From LMUY01 sp964245075 (lineage in GTDB: Bacteria > Pseudomonadota > Alphaproteobacteria > Acetobacterales > Acetobacteraceae), in the NCBI GenBank assembly GCA_964245075.1, contig CAXTLC010000013.1, forward strand, positions 6,686 through 70,685: a DNA stretch of 64,000 nt, written 5' to 3'. Each line of letters begins with the position of its first letter. The stretch's first letter is position 1. The notes under the pieces are model-generated. The model ran no database searches. It saw only the letters and a program-made list of their open reading frames with translations, and was not told the DNA's origin. The translations under genes and the position numbers were made by a program. This document shows, piece after piece, positions 30,069 to 38,808 of this stretch.

Positions 30069-31046
30069 ATGAGCGTCGCAGTATCTGCATTGACTGATCG
30101 TGATGTGGCACGATCCGTGCTCAGCACGGAAGCCGCCGGGCTTCGCGCCCTGGCGGCCGGCCTGAACGAATCGTTCGATCGCGCGGCGGCGTTGCTTGCT
30201 GGCTGCACCGGGCGCATTGCCGTCTCTGGCATGGGCAAGTCTGGCCATGTCGCCCGCAAGACCGCCGCCACCTTGGCCTCGACCGGCAGCCCGGCCTTCT
30301 TCGTGCATCCCGCGGAAGCTTCCCATGGGGATCTCGGCATGGTGCAGCCGGACGATGCCCTGCTGCTGTTCTCCAACAGCGGCGAAACGACGGAATTGGC
30401 CGACCTCGTCGCCCACGCCCGCCGATTCGGCCTGCCGCTGGTGGCGGTGACCGGTTGCGCGCAATCCACCCTGGCGAGCGCTGCGGACGTCGTGCTGCTG
30501 CTGCCGCCGGCGCCGGAAGCCTGCGCGGTCACCTCCGCGCCCACCACCAGCACCACGATGCAGCTCGCGCTGGGGGATGCGCTGGCCGTCGTGCTGCTGA
30601 CCCGGCGCGGCTTCACGGCCACCGACTTTCGCGCCAACCATCCCGGCGGGCGGCTGGGTGCCCAGCTTCGCCGGGTGCGAGAGATGATGCACGTGGGCGA
30701 GGCGGTGCCGCTCACCGAACCGGCGGTGCCCATGCAGCAAGCGCTGCTGCTGATGACCGGCAAGGGCTTCGGCTGCGTGGGGGTCGTGGAAGCCGGCCGG
30801 CTGATCGGCATCGTCACCGATGGCGACCTGCGCCGCGCCATGGGGCCCGGCCTGCTGGACCAGCCGGTGCGTGCGGTCATGACGCCATCGCCGCGCACGA
30901 TTCCGCCCGACGCGCTGGCCGCCGATGCCCTGCGCGCGATGAACGAGGGCGACCGCCGCATCACCAGCCTGTTCGTGGTGGACGCGGCGGGGGCGCCGCT
31001 CGGCATCCTGCACGTGCATGACCTGCTGCGCGCGGGTGTCGCGTGA
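30069..31046 (+). CDS. kdsD: D-arabinose 5-phosphate isomerase
   Basis: This enzyme makes arabinose 5-phosphate for Kdo in lipid A-core synthesis. The 325-residue protein has an N-terminal SIS domain (about 40-190) with VSGMGKSGHVARKTAATLASTG, HPAEASHGDLGM and LLFSNSGETTEL, then two CBS domains (about 210-325; VGVVEAGRLIGIVTDGDLRR and SLFVVDAAGAPLGILHVHDLL). It is the first gene of the lptCAB block; its stop overlaps the lptC GTG start. Confidence 0.93.
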   Translation: MSVAVSALTDRDVARSVLSTEAAGLRALAAGLNESFDRAAALLAGCTGRIAVSGMGKSGHVARKTAATLASTGSPAFFVHPAEASHGDLGMVQPDDALLLFSNSGETTELADLVAHARRFGLPLVAVTGCAQSTLASAADVVLLLPPAPEACAVTSAPTTSTTMQLALGDALAVVLLTRRGFTATDFRANHPGGRLGAQLRRVREMMHVGEAVPLTEPAVPMQQALLLMTGKGFGCVGVVEAGRLIGIVTDGDLRRAMGPGLLDQPVRAVMTPSPRTIPPDALAADALRAMNEGDRRITSLFVVDAAGAPLGILHVHDLLRAGVA

Positions 31047-31711
31047 CCGTCGCCCCGCTGCCGCGTCCCCGCACCGAACGGCTGGCCCGTGGCATCCCTG
31101 CCCGGCAGCCTCCGACCCGCCGCAGACTGGCCGCCCACCGCCGCACGGTGGTTTGGACCAAACGGTTGCTGCCGGTGTTCGCGCTGCTGCTGCTGGGAAG
31201 CGTTGCCATGTGGCCGCAACTCGCGCGCGAGTTCGACTCGGCGCACGTCCGGGTTCGCCACGGCGCCCTTTCGGCTGATCTACAGGCGGGCAGGCTGCTC
31301 AACGTTCGCTACCACGGGATGGACAGCCGCAACCGGCCATACACGGTGACGGCCGAGCAGGCGCGGCAGGCCGGGGCAGAACGGATCGACCTGGTGCAGC
31401 CGAAGGGCGACGTGGTGAGCGAGAACGGCTCCTGGACCTACGGGCAGTCGGATGTCGGCGTCTACATGCAGCGTGCCGGCCTGATGGACCTGTCGGGCAG
31501 CGTGACGATCTACCGGGACAACGGCGTCAGCATGCGCACTGCCAGCGCGACGATGGACCTGAAGTCCGGCGCGGCCGCCAGCAAGGAGCCGACCCATGCG
31601 GAAGGCCCGTTCGGAACCCTGGACTCGGAAGGGTTCGCCTTGATGGACAAAGGCGCGGTGATCCAGTTCGACGGCAAGTCCCGCCTGCTGCTGAACGGGT
31701 CCCACCAGTGA
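31043..31711 (+). CDS. lptC: LPS export ABC transporter periplasmic protein LptC
   Basis: The 222-residue protein has a long Arg/Pro-rich cytoplasmic N-tail, one membrane anchor (LLPVFALLLLGSVAMWP, about 42-58) and a periplasmic beta-jellyroll with NVRYHGMDSRNRPYTVTAEQARQ. LptC connects the inner-membrane LptBFG complex to LptA. GTG start overlapping the kdsD stop (GTGA); its own stop overlaps the lptA start in the same way. Confidence 0.9.
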   Translation: MTVAPLPRPRTERLARGIPARQPPTRRRLAAHRRTVVWTKRLLPVFALLLLGSVAMWPQLAREFDSAHVRVRHGALSADLQAGRLLNVRYHGMDSRNRPYTVTAEQARQAGAERIDLVQPKGDVVSENGSWTYGQSDVGVYMQRAGLMDLSGSVTIYRDNGVSMRTASATMDLKSGAAASKEPTHAEGPFGTLDSEGFALMDKGAVIQFDGKSRLLLNGSHQ

Positions 31712-32667
31712 AGCGCAGGGTGCTGGCTGCGATCGCCGTGCTCGTGCCGCTCGCCCCCGTCCGGGCGCAGGGGATCGACATGACCAAGGGCGGCCCGGTG
31801 GAGGTCACGTCCACGGACGGCATGGAGTGGCGGCAGAACGAGCAGCTCATCATCGCCAAGGGCGATGCCAAGGCGGTCCGCGGCACCGTGACGGTGACGG
31901 CAGACCGCTTGATCGCGCACTATCGCAAGAAGGCGGTGCCGGGCGCGCCCCAAGCCGCGGCACCTCTCTCGGCAGCAGGCGCCCTTCCGGCCGCAACTCC
32001 CGATACGGGGAACAACGAGATCTACCGGCTGGAGGCGGAAGGCAACGTCCATATCTTCACCGCGACCGACCAGGCCTTCGGCGATCACGCGGTGTATGAC
32101 ATCGACCAGGCCGTCCTGGTGCTGACCGGCCATGACTTGCACATCATCACGCCGCAGCAGACCATGTCGGCACGGGATACTATGGAATACTGGTCGCAGA
32201 AGCACATGGCGGTTGGCCGTGGCGACGCCGTGGTGAACACCAACGATGGCCGCCGGCTGTCAGGCGACGTGCTGGTGGGCTACACCGCGGACCCGAACGC
32301 GCCTCCTGCGGCTGCGCCGGTGCAGAAAGCCGCCGTCGCGCCCGCGAAACCCGGCGCAGACCCGCTGGCCGACACTGGCGGCAAGCTGCAAAGGGTAGAT
32401 GCGTTCGGCCATGTCGAGGTCCGGACCGCGACCGAGATCATCCACGCCGACAAGGGCGTTTACATCCCGGACACCGGCATCGCCCGGCTGGCCGGCAACG
32501 TGCACCTCACCCGCGGACAGAGCGAGCTGAACGGGGACGAGGCGCTGATCAACCTGCGCACCGGCGTGTCCACCTTGTCGCGCACCCCGGGCCGCCGGGT
32601 GGAAGGGCTCGTCGTGCCGAACGACGCGAACCAAGGCGCGGGCAAACCGGGAGACAAAACGAAGTGA
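31708..32667 (+). CDS. lptA: LPS transport periplasmic protein LptA (OstA-like), with low-complexity inserts
   Basis: A signal peptide (MKRRVLAAIAVLVPLAPVRAQ, cleavage after about residue 20) precedes two stretches of OstA/LptA beta-jellyroll: GMEWRQNEQLIIAKGDAKAVRG through EAEGNVHIFTATDQAFGDHAVYD, and GKLQRVDAFGHVEVRTATEIIHADKG. Two Ala/Pro-rich insertions (about 75-98 and 190-220) make it 319 residues, far longer than the roughly 185 of E. coli LptA. It forms the periplasmic bridge for LPS. GTG start, GTGA overlap on both sides. Confidence 0.88.
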   Translation: MKRRVLAAIAVLVPLAPVRAQGIDMTKGGPVEVTSTDGMEWRQNEQLIIAKGDAKAVRGTVTVTADRLIAHYRKKAVPGAPQAAAPLSAAGALPAATPDTGNNEIYRLEAEGNVHIFTATDQAFGDHAVYDIDQAVLVLTGHDLHIITPQQTMSARDTMEYWSQKHMAVGRGDAVVNTNDGRRLSGDVLVGYTADPNAPPAAAPVQKAAVAPAKPGADPLADTGGKLQRVDAFGHVEVRTATEIIHADKGVYIPDTGIARLAGNVHLTRGQSELNGDEALINLRTGVSTLSRTPGRRVEGLVVPNDANQGAGKPGDKTK

Positions 32668-33416
32668 GTGGTTCCTTTCGCGTGATCGACGGCGGCGGCG
32701 GCCTCGTGGCGAACGGGGTTGGCAAGACCTACAAGAAGCGCCCGGTGGTGCGGAACGTTTCGGTCAACGTGCGCCGGGGCGAGGCGGTCGGGCTGCTCGG
32801 CCCCAACGGCGCCGGCAAGACAACCACCTTCTACATGATCGTGGGCCTGGTGCGGCCGGATACCGGGTCCATCAGCCTGGACGGGCATGACATCACCACC
32901 TTGCCGATGTACCGCCGCGCCCGCCTGGGAATCGGCTACCTGCCGCAGGAAGCCAGCGTGTTCCGCGGCCTCACCGTGGAGGGCAACATCATGGCCACGC
33001 TGGAAGTGGCCGAGCCAGACGGCGACAAGCGGCGCGTCATGCTGGACGAACTGCTCGCGGAATTCGGCATCGCCCATCTCCGCCGCACCCCGGCCCTGGC
33101 ACTGTCCGGCGGCGAGCGGCGCCGGGTGGAGATCGCCCGCGCCCTGGCCACCCAGCCCGGCTACATCCTCTTGGACGAGCCGCTGGCCGGCATCGACCCG
33201 ATCGCGGTCGGCGAGATCCGCGACCTGGTCGGGCACTTGAAGGACCGCGGCATCGGTGTGCTGATCACTGACCACAACGTGCGCGAAACGCTGGAGATCA
33301 TCGACCGCGCCTACATCATGCATGATGGCCAGCTCCTGATGGAGGGCCGCCCCCAGGAGGTGGTGCAGCACGAAGACGTGCGCCGCGTGTACCTTGGGGA
33401 AAGGTTCAGCCTGTAG
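32664..33416 (+). CDS. lptB: LPS export ABC transporter ATP-binding protein
   Basis: The 250-residue ATPase powers extraction of LPS by LptFG. Walker A GPNGAGKT is at 46-53, the Q-loop is in LPQEASVFRGLTVEGN, the signature is LSGGERRRVEIARAL and Walker B YILLDEPLAGID, with the switch His in ITDHNVRETLE. An N-terminal extension of about 12 residues (Gly-rich) is unusual but small. It ends 9 nt before rpoN. Confidence 0.96.
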   Translation: MSGSFRVIDGGGGLVANGVGKTYKKRPVVRNVSVNVRRGEAVGLLGPNGAGKTTTFYMIVGLVRPDTGSISLDGHDITTLPMYRRARLGIGYLPQEASVFRGLTVEGNIMATLEVAEPDGDKRRVMLDELLAEFGIAHLRRTPALALSGGERRRVEIARALATQPGYILLDEPLAGIDPIAVGEIRDLVGHLKDRGIGVLITDHNVRETLEIIDRAYIMHDGQLLMEGRPQEVVQHEDVRRVYLGERFSL

Positions 33417-33425
33417 GCTGCCGGC

Positions 33426-34916
33426 ATGTCCATCGGTCCCCGGCTCGAGTTCAGGCAATCCCAGTCACTCGTGATGACGCCGCAGTTGCGGCAAGCCATC
33501 AAGCTGCTGCAGTTCTCCAACCAGGACGTCAGCGCCTATATCGAGGAAGAGCTGGAGCGGAACCCGCTGCTGGAACGCGACGAACGGGGGGACGTCGCAC
33601 CCGAAGCCGTCGCGCCTGATCAGCGGGTCGAGACGCATGACAGGCTGGACGCCGCCGACCTGCTGCGGATGGAGAAGCTGCCGGACGGTCCGGAGGCGGA
33701 CCACACCAACAGCTTCGATGCGGGCACGGAAAGTGACGGTGCCGCCGCATTCAGCCGCGAAGGCGGCAGTGGCCGCAGCTTTGACGGCGAGGACCGGGGC
33801 ATCAACGACGTGGCCGAGGCGCCTTGCTGCCTGCGCGAGCACTTGAGCCAGCAGCTACGCCTCAACTTCGCTGATCCGGTGGACCAGGTGATCGGCGCCA
33901 ACCTAATCGCTCTGCTGGACCCGGCTGGCCGGGTCCTTGCCGAGAGCTGCGCGCTCGGTGACGCGTTGGGCATTGAACCGGGACGGGTGGAAGCCGTGCG
34001 TGAGCGCATGCAGCGCTTCGACCCGCCGGGCCTGTTCGCGCGGGATCTGCGCGAGTGCCTGGCCGCACAACTCGCCGACCGCAACCGGCTCGACCCGGCC
34101 ATGCAGGCCTTGCTGGACAACCTGGACCTGCTTGCCCGCCGGGACCTGCGCCGCTTGCGCGAACTCTGCGACGTGGACGCCGAGGATCTGACGGACATGA
34201 TTGCCGAGATCCGCAGCCTCAATCCCAAGCCGGGCGTCCTGTTCGACAGCGTCCCGGTTGCCGCCATCCTGCCGGATGTGCTGATGCGCCGCGCGCCCGT
34301 CCGCGGGGAGGACGGCAGCGAGTGGCTGCTCGAACTCAACCCCGAGACGATGCCGCGCGTGCTGGTCAACCAGGGATTTCACGCCCGTATCAGCACGCTT
34401 GCCAAGCGGGAGGAGCGTGCGTTCCTGGGTGAGCAGCTCTCCTCTGCCAACTGGCTGGTGAAATCCTTGCAGCAGCGCGCGCAGACCATCCTGAGGGTGT
34501 CTGCCGAGATCGTGCGGCGGCAGGACGGGTTCTTCCGTCATGGCGTTGCTCATCTGCGCCCACTGATCCTGCGGGACATCGCCGACGCGGTGGAGATGCA
34601 TGAAAGCACGGTCAGCCGCGTGACGGCGAACAAGTACATCGCGACACCGCGCGGCACGTTTGAATTGAAGTACTTCTTCACCACCGCAATCAACGGCGTG
34701 GGCGGGGAAAGCCACAGCGCGGAAGCCGTGCGCCAGCGCATCCGCACGATGGTCGGCGCTGAAACGGTGTCCGGTATCTTGTCCGATGACGCGATCGTTG
34801 CCGCGCTCCGCCGGGAAGGCGTGGACATCGCCCGGCGAACGGTGGCCAAATACCGCGATGCGCTCCGCATCCCAAGCTCGGTGCAGCGCAAGCGGGAGAA
34901 AGCGCTGCCGGCCTGA
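33426..34916 (+). CDS. rpoN: RNA polymerase sigma-54 factor
   Basis: The 496-residue sigma factor has region I at the N-terminus (QSQSLVMTPQLRQAIKLLQFSNQ; ELERNPLLE), an acidic region II, a core-binding domain and the DNA-binding C-terminal part with the HTH (MHESTVSRVTANKYIATPRGTFELKYFF). The RpoN box ARRTVAKYRD is at about 469-478. Sigma-54 promoters need AAA+ activators, none of which is in the window. hpf follows after 36 nt, as usual. Confidence 0.96.
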   Translation: MSIGPRLEFRQSQSLVMTPQLRQAIKLLQFSNQDVSAYIEEELERNPLLERDERGDVAPEAVAPDQRVETHDRLDAADLLRMEKLPDGPEADHTNSFDAGTESDGAAAFSREGGSGRSFDGEDRGINDVAEAPCCLREHLSQQLRLNFADPVDQVIGANLIALLDPAGRVLAESCALGDALGIEPGRVEAVRERMQRFDPPGLFARDLRECLAAQLADRNRLDPAMQALLDNLDLLARRDLRRLRELCDVDAEDLTDMIAEIRSLNPKPGVLFDSVPVAAILPDVLMRRAPVRGEDGSEWLLELNPETMPRVLVNQGFHARISTLAKREERAFLGEQLSSANWLVKSLQQRAQTILRVSAEIVRRQDGFFRHGVAHLRPLILRDIADAVEMHESTVSRVTANKYIATPRGTFELKYFFTTAINGVGGESHSAEAVRQRIRTMVGAETVSGILSDDAIVAALRREGVDIARRTVAKYRDALRIPSSVQRKREKALPA

Positions 34917-34952
34917 GCAGAAGGCGCCCGCCAACGAACGGAGGCGGTCGTC

Positions 34953-35540
34953 ATGCAAATTACGGTGTCCGGCAAGCAGGTTGACCTATCGGACGCGTTG
35001 CGGACGCGAGTGGCAAACGGCCTGGATACCATTGCAAGCAAGTATTTCGATGGCGCCCTTGAAGCCAACGTCACGTTCAGCCGTGCGCGATCGTTCTTTA
35101 CCTGTGACATCAACGTGCATGCCGGCCGTGGGCTGACCCTGCGCGGCGAAGGTGAAGCGGCCGATGCCAACAGCGCCTTCGACGACGCGGCCGAACACAT
35201 TGCCAAGCGCCTGCGCCGCTATCGCCGCCGTGTCAACGAACATGCCAGGGACCTGGTCAACCGCGACCGTCCGCAAGCGGCCAGGCAGTACGTGCTGCGC
35301 CAGGAGGATGAGCCGGTCCTGGCCGAGGGCGAGGGTGGGGCACAAACCTTCGCAACGGTCATCGCCGAGACGGCGACGACGATCGGCACGCTCACGGTCA
35401 GCGAGGCGGTGATGCAGTTGGACTTGGCGGACCAGCAGGTGATGATGTTCCACAATACCACGACAGGACAACTGAACGTTGTTTACCGGCGTGCGGACGG
35501 GCATATCGGCTGGATCGATCCGGCAGCCACGAGCGGCTGA
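34953..35540 (+). CDS. hpf: Ribosome hibernation promoting factor, long form
   Basis: A 195-residue long HPF. The N-terminal S30AE domain (about 1-100; MQITVSGKQVDLSDALRTRV and NVHAGRGLTLRGEGEAADAN) binds the ribosome. The C-terminal domain (about 135-190; EAVMQLDLADQQVMMFHNTTTGQLNVVYRRADGHIGWIDP) dimerises to form 100S ribosomes. GGAGG lies 8 nt before the ATG. The PTS gene ptsN, often next in this cluster, is absent. Confidence 0.95.
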   Translation: MQITVSGKQVDLSDALRTRVANGLDTIASKYFDGALEANVTFSRARSFFTCDINVHAGRGLTLRGEGEAADANSAFDDAAEHIAKRLRRYRRRVNEHARDLVNRDRPQAARQYVLRQEDEPVLAEGEGGAQTFATVIAETATTIGTLTVSEAVMQLDLADQQVMMFHNTTTGQLNVVYRRADGHIGWIDPAATSG

Positions 35541-35546
35541 GACTGC

Positions 35547-35584
35547 GGCCTCCTCACTCCGGCAAGGATCGGCAGAAGGAGGCC
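35547..35584. terminator. Inverted repeat between hpf and DUF1150 gene
   Basis: GGCCTCCT (35547-35554) and AGGAGGCC (35577-35584) form an 8-bp stem between two converging genes. The 22-nt loop is long and there is no T-tract, so termination is tentative. Confidence 0.4.
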
Positions 35585-35600
35585 AGCCGCCCGCCAGGCG

Positions 35601-35843
35601 TCAGTGGACCAGCGTTGGCACCATCTCGTGCTGAACGATCGCGGCCATCGCCAGGTCGCAGTCCTCGGCTACCGCCATTGGCGAGCCGTCCGCAGCATGG
35701 ATCGCGAACATGGCCGCGCCATTCAGCATGATCGGCTTGACGTAAGCCAGATGTGAAACGCCGAGTTGGGCGAGCTGATCCGTGGTGATGTGCCGCACGT
35801 CGACGTGCGTGGTCATGGTCTCATTGGTGTTCGAATTCGTCAT
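35601..35843 (-). CDS. DUF1150 family protein
   Basis: The 80-residue protein starts at ATG 35843 with GAGGAG upstream. DUF1150 proteins (here LAQLGVSHLAYVKPIMLNGAAMFAIHAADGSPMAVAEDCDLAMAAI) are small alphaproteobacterial proteins almost always encoded next to an Hsp20 gene, as here, where hsp20 lies 84 nt upstream on the same strand. The function is unknown; a heat-stress role is inferred from this linkage. Confidence 0.8.
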   Translation of the reverse strand: MTNSNTNETMTTHVDVRHITTDQLAQLGVSHLAYVKPIMLNGAAMFAIHAADGSPMAVAEDCDLAMAAIVQHEMVPTLVH

Positions 35844-35927
35844 GATGTACTCCTCACAGCGGCTCACGAATGGCAGCCGTGTGATCCACGTTGTTAAGCG
35901 AGCGAGTTGCGCGCCGTTTCTGCCACG

Positions 35928-36413
35928 CTAGATGTTGTCCCCCGCCGACCGGACGAAGCGCTGTTCTGCGTCCACCACGCGGGAGCCAGTCGAGTGCGTG
36001 CCTGAGCGCGTGATCGGGATGGTCTTCACCCGCATCTCCGGCTGTGGCCGGGCAAGCTCGATATGGAGCAAGCCGTTGTCCAGCCACGCGCCCTTGACCT
36101 CGATACCCTCGGCCATGACGAAGGCGCGCTGGAACTGCCGAGCCGCGATGCCACGGTGCAGGAAGACGCGGCCTTGCGAATCGTCCGCCTGGCGCCCGCG
36201 GATCACCAGCTGGTTGTCCTCCTGGGTGATCTGAAGGTCATCCATAGTGAACCCGGCGACGGCGAGCGTGATGCGGAGCGTCGTGGTGCTCAACTGCTCG
36301 ATGTTGTAGGGCGGGTAGCCGTCCGACGGCGATTTCGCGGCACGCTCCAACATTTGTTCGAGTTGGTCGAAGCCGACAAAGAGCGGGGACGCGAAGACAC
36401 GGGTGGACGACAT
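35928..36413 (-). CDS. hsp20: Small heat shock protein Hsp20 (alpha-crystallin family)
   Basis: The 161-residue protein has the N-terminal SPLFVGFDQLEQMLERAA helix, a central alpha-crystallin domain (about 35-125; YNIEQLSTTTLRITLAVAGF and LVIRGRQADDSQGRVFLHRGIAARQFQRAF) and a C-terminal tail. It prevents aggregation of unfolded proteins. GGAGG precedes ATG 36413. A weak heat-shock-like pair (CTTGCAT at 36500-36506 and CCCACCA at 36482-36488, reading on the minus strand) lies about 70-90 nt upstream of the ATG. Forms an operon with the DUF1150 gene. Confidence 0.92.
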   Translation of the reverse strand: MSSTRVFASPLFVGFDQLEQMLERAAKSPSDGYPPYNIEQLSTTTLRITLAVAGFTMDDLQITQEDNQLVIRGRQADDSQGRVFLHRGIAARQFQRAFVMAEGIEVKGAWLDNGLLHIELARPQPEMRVKTIPITRSGTHSTGSRVVDAEQRFVRSAGDNI

Positions 36414-36543
36414 GCGAGCCTCCTCGATTGAGCGAGACATGACCTCAAGACCCTTAAAGGCACCTTGACGCGGCAATATCTTGGTGGGCGGTTTCCATGA
36501 TGCAAGTCCCACCCTTGTTGATCAGGCGTGGCGGCACCGCTAC

Positions 36544-37086
36544 ATGCGGCCGGCAATGCCAGGCCCGCACGACACCTTTCCCATCCTGATCGCCCCGCAT
36601 CCCAGCCTGCGAACCAAGGTGCGCCGGGTCACAGCGGCTGACGCCGCCACCGTGCGCGCGCTGGTCCCGCGCATGTTCGAAACGATGTACAAGGCTCCTG
36701 GGATCGGCCTGGCCGCGCCGCAGGTGGGCGTGGGCCTGCGCGTCGTCGTGGTCGACCTGATGGCCGAGAACCAGCCGAGCCCGATGACGCTCGTCAACCC
36801 GGAGATCGTCGCGGCCAGCGGCGACTGGGCGACGCGGGAGGAGGGCTGCCTGTCCGTTCCCAACCAGTACGCCGACGTGTCCCGCCCGGCGCGGGTCACG
36901 GTGCGCTACCAGGACGCGGAGGGCGCGCCGAAGCAGGTCGAGGCGGACGGCCTGCTCGCCGCCTGCCTGCAACACGAGCTGGACCACCTGGATGGCGTTC
37001 TGTTCGTGGACTACCTGTCGGCCCTGAAACGCAACATGCTGATGCGCCGGCTGGCCAAAGAGATGAAGCAGAAGGCGGCAGGCTGA
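36544..37086 (+). CDS. def: Peptide deformylase
   Basis: This enzyme removes the N-formyl group from nascent proteins. All three family motifs are present: GIGLAAPQVG, EGCLSVP (metal-binding Cys) and QHELDHLDG (HExxH). There is a choice of ATG at 36544 or 36556; neither has a strong ribosome site. The stop overlaps the fmt start (TGATG), which couples the two formyl-methionine enzymes. Confidence 0.93.
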   Translation: MRPAMPGPHDTFPILIAPHPSLRTKVRRVTAADAATVRALVPRMFETMYKAPGIGLAAPQVGVGLRVVVVDLMAENQPSPMTLVNPEIVAASGDWATREEGCLSVPNQYADVSRPARVTVRYQDAEGAPKQVEADGLLAACLQHELDHLDGVLFVDYLSALKRNMLMRRLAKEMKQKAAG

Positions 37087-38012
37087 TGCGGCTCGCCTTC
37101 ATGGGCAGCCCGGATTTCGCCGTCCCGACCCTGCGCGCGCTGCACGGCGCCGGGCACGAGATCGCGGCGGTCTACACCCAGCCCCCCCGCCCCGCCGGCC
37201 GCGGCAACCACCTGGCGCGCTGCCCCGTGCACGTGGCCGCCGAAGCGTTCGGCCTTCCGGTGCGTCACCCTGCCTCGCTCAAGCGGGACGCGGCGGCGCA
37301 GGAGGGCTTCGCAGCGTTGCGGCTCGACGCCGCCGTGGTGGCGGCCTACGGGCTGATCCTGCCGCCATCGATGCTGGCCGCGCCACGCCGGGGGTGCCTG
37401 AACGTGCATGCCAGCCTGCTCCCGCGCTGGCGCGGCGCCGCGCCTGTTCAGGCCGCGATCCTGGCGGGCGACACGGAGAGCGGGGTCACCATCATGCAGA
37501 TGGACGCCGGGCTGGACACCGGCGCCGTCCTGCTGCGCGGCGCCGTCCCGATCGGCCCGCGCGGCACCGCGTCCGAACTGCATGACGCGCTGGCGTCCCT
37601 CGGCGCCGAACTGGTGCTGCGCGCGTTGCACGAGAACCCGGCGGCAAGGCCGCAGGAAGCCGGGGGGCCGCAAGAAGCCGGGGGCATGAGCTACGCGCCG
37701 AAGCTGACCCGCGCTGACGGCGCGCTGGACTGGCGCCGCCCAGCAGAAGCGCTGGACCGGCAGGTGCGCGCGCTCAATCCCTGGCCGGGCGCGTGGTGCC
37801 GCTGGCAGGGCGAGGTGCTGAAGGTGCTTGAAGCCGCCCCCGCAGAGGGCACGGGCGCGCCCGGCACGGTGCTGGAAGGGTTGACGGTCGCGTGCGGCGC
37901 CGGGTCGCTGCGGCTGCTGCGGGTTCAGCGCGCGGGGCGTTCGCCGATGAAAGCAGATGCCTTCCTGCACGGAACGGCAGTTCCACCCGGAACGGTGCTC
38001 CCGTCCGCGTGA
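37086..38012 (+). CDS. fmt: Methionyl-tRNA formyltransferase
   Basis: This enzyme formylates initiator Met-tRNA. The N-terminal domain (1-200) has FMGSPDFAVPTLRAL, the catalytic NVHASLLPRWRGAAPVQAAILAGD (Asn-His) and GVTIMQMDAGLDTGAVL. The C-terminal OB domain follows. Between residues about 189 and 200 a 6-residue unit PQEAGG occurs twice from an 18-bp tandem duplication. The start overlaps the def stop. Confidence 0.95.
   Translation: MRLAFMGSPDFAVPTLRALHGAGHEIAAVYTQPPRPAGRGNHLARCPVHVAAEAFGLPVRHPASLKRDAAAQEGFAALRLDAAVVAAYGLILPPSMLAAPRRGCLNVHASLLPRWRGAAPVQAAILAGDTESGVTIMQMDAGLDTGAVLLRGAVPIGPRGTASELHDALASLGAELVLRALHENPAARPQEAGGPQEAGGMSYAPKLTRADGALDWRRPAEALDRQVRALNPWPGAWCRWQGEVLKVLEAAPAEGTGAPGTVLEGLTVACGAGSLRLLRVQRAGRSPMKADAFLHGTAVPPGTVLPSA
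37650..37685. repeat. 18-bp tandem duplication within fmt
   Basis: Two adjacent 18-bp units (37650-37667 and 37668-37685) match at 16 of 18 positions and encode PQEAGG twice at the linker between the two Fmt domains. Frame is kept. Confidence 0.8.
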
Positions 38013-38025
38013 GCGGTCGAGTGTG

Positions 38026-38808
38026 ATGCCGCCAGCGGACGAGACCCGGCAGATTGCGCTCCTCGTCGAGTACGACGGGCGCGGGTTCGCCGGCTGGCAA
38101 CGGCAGGATGGTTTGCCCACCATCCAGCAGGTGCTGGAGGACGCCGCGGCCCGGCTCACTGCCGGCGTCCCCGTTGCCAGCGTGGTCGCAGGCCGCACCG
38201 ATGCGGGGGTGCATGCCGCCGGGCAAGTGGCCATGCTCGCACTCCCCGCCCGCTTTGCCCCGGACCGGGTGCGGGAAGCGCTGAACTTCCACATGAAGCC
38301 GCACCCGGTCGCGGTCCTTGCCGCCGCCGGCGCTCCCGAGGGCTGGAACCCGCGCTTTTCCGCGACCAGGCGGCATTACGAGTTCCGCATCCTCAATCGC
38401 CGCGCCCGGCCGGCGCTGGAACTGGGCCGGGTTTGGCACCTGCCGCACCCGCTCGACACGGACGCGATGGCGGCAGGCGCCCGGCACCTGCTCGGCAAGC
38501 ACGACTTCACCTCCTTCCGCGCCGCCTCGTGCCAGGCCAAGAGCCCGTTGCGGACGCTGGACCGGCTGGACGTGGCGCGCGACGGCGACACGGTGGTGGT
38601 CAGGGCGGAGGCGCGCTCGTTCCTGCACCACCAGGTCCGCAACATGGTGGGAAGCTTGGTGCAGGTCGGCAGCTCGCGTTGGCGGCCGGACCGCATGGCC
38701 CAGGCGCTGGCAGCGCGAGACCGCTCGGCGGCCGGGCCGACCGCGCCGGCGGAGGGATTGTGCCTGCTCGCGGTGGACTATGGCGGCGCTGGGCCGTTCA
38801 GCAGGTAG
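38026..38808 (+). CDS. truA: tRNA pseudouridine(38-40) synthase
   Basis: The 260-residue enzyme modifies the tRNA anticodon arm. It shows ALLVEYDGRGFAGWQRQ, the catalytic-Asp motif VAGRTDAGVHAAGQVA, HYEFRILNR and the C-terminal FLHHQVRNMVGSLVQVG. ATG 38026 is used; an adjacent GTG one codon upstream is possible. The 3' end overlaps a convergent gene by 31 bp. Confidence 0.94.
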   Translation: MPPADETRQIALLVEYDGRGFAGWQRQDGLPTIQQVLEDAAARLTAGVPVASVVAGRTDAGVHAAGQVAMLALPARFAPDRVREALNFHMKPHPVAVLAAAGAPEGWNPRFSATRRHYEFRILNRRARPALELGRVWHLPHPLDTDAMAAGARHLLGKHDFTSFRAASCQAKSPLRTLDRLDVARDGDTVVVRAEARSFLHHQVRNMVGSLVQVGSSRWRPDRMAQALAARDRSAAGPTAPAEGLCLLAVDYGGAGPFSR

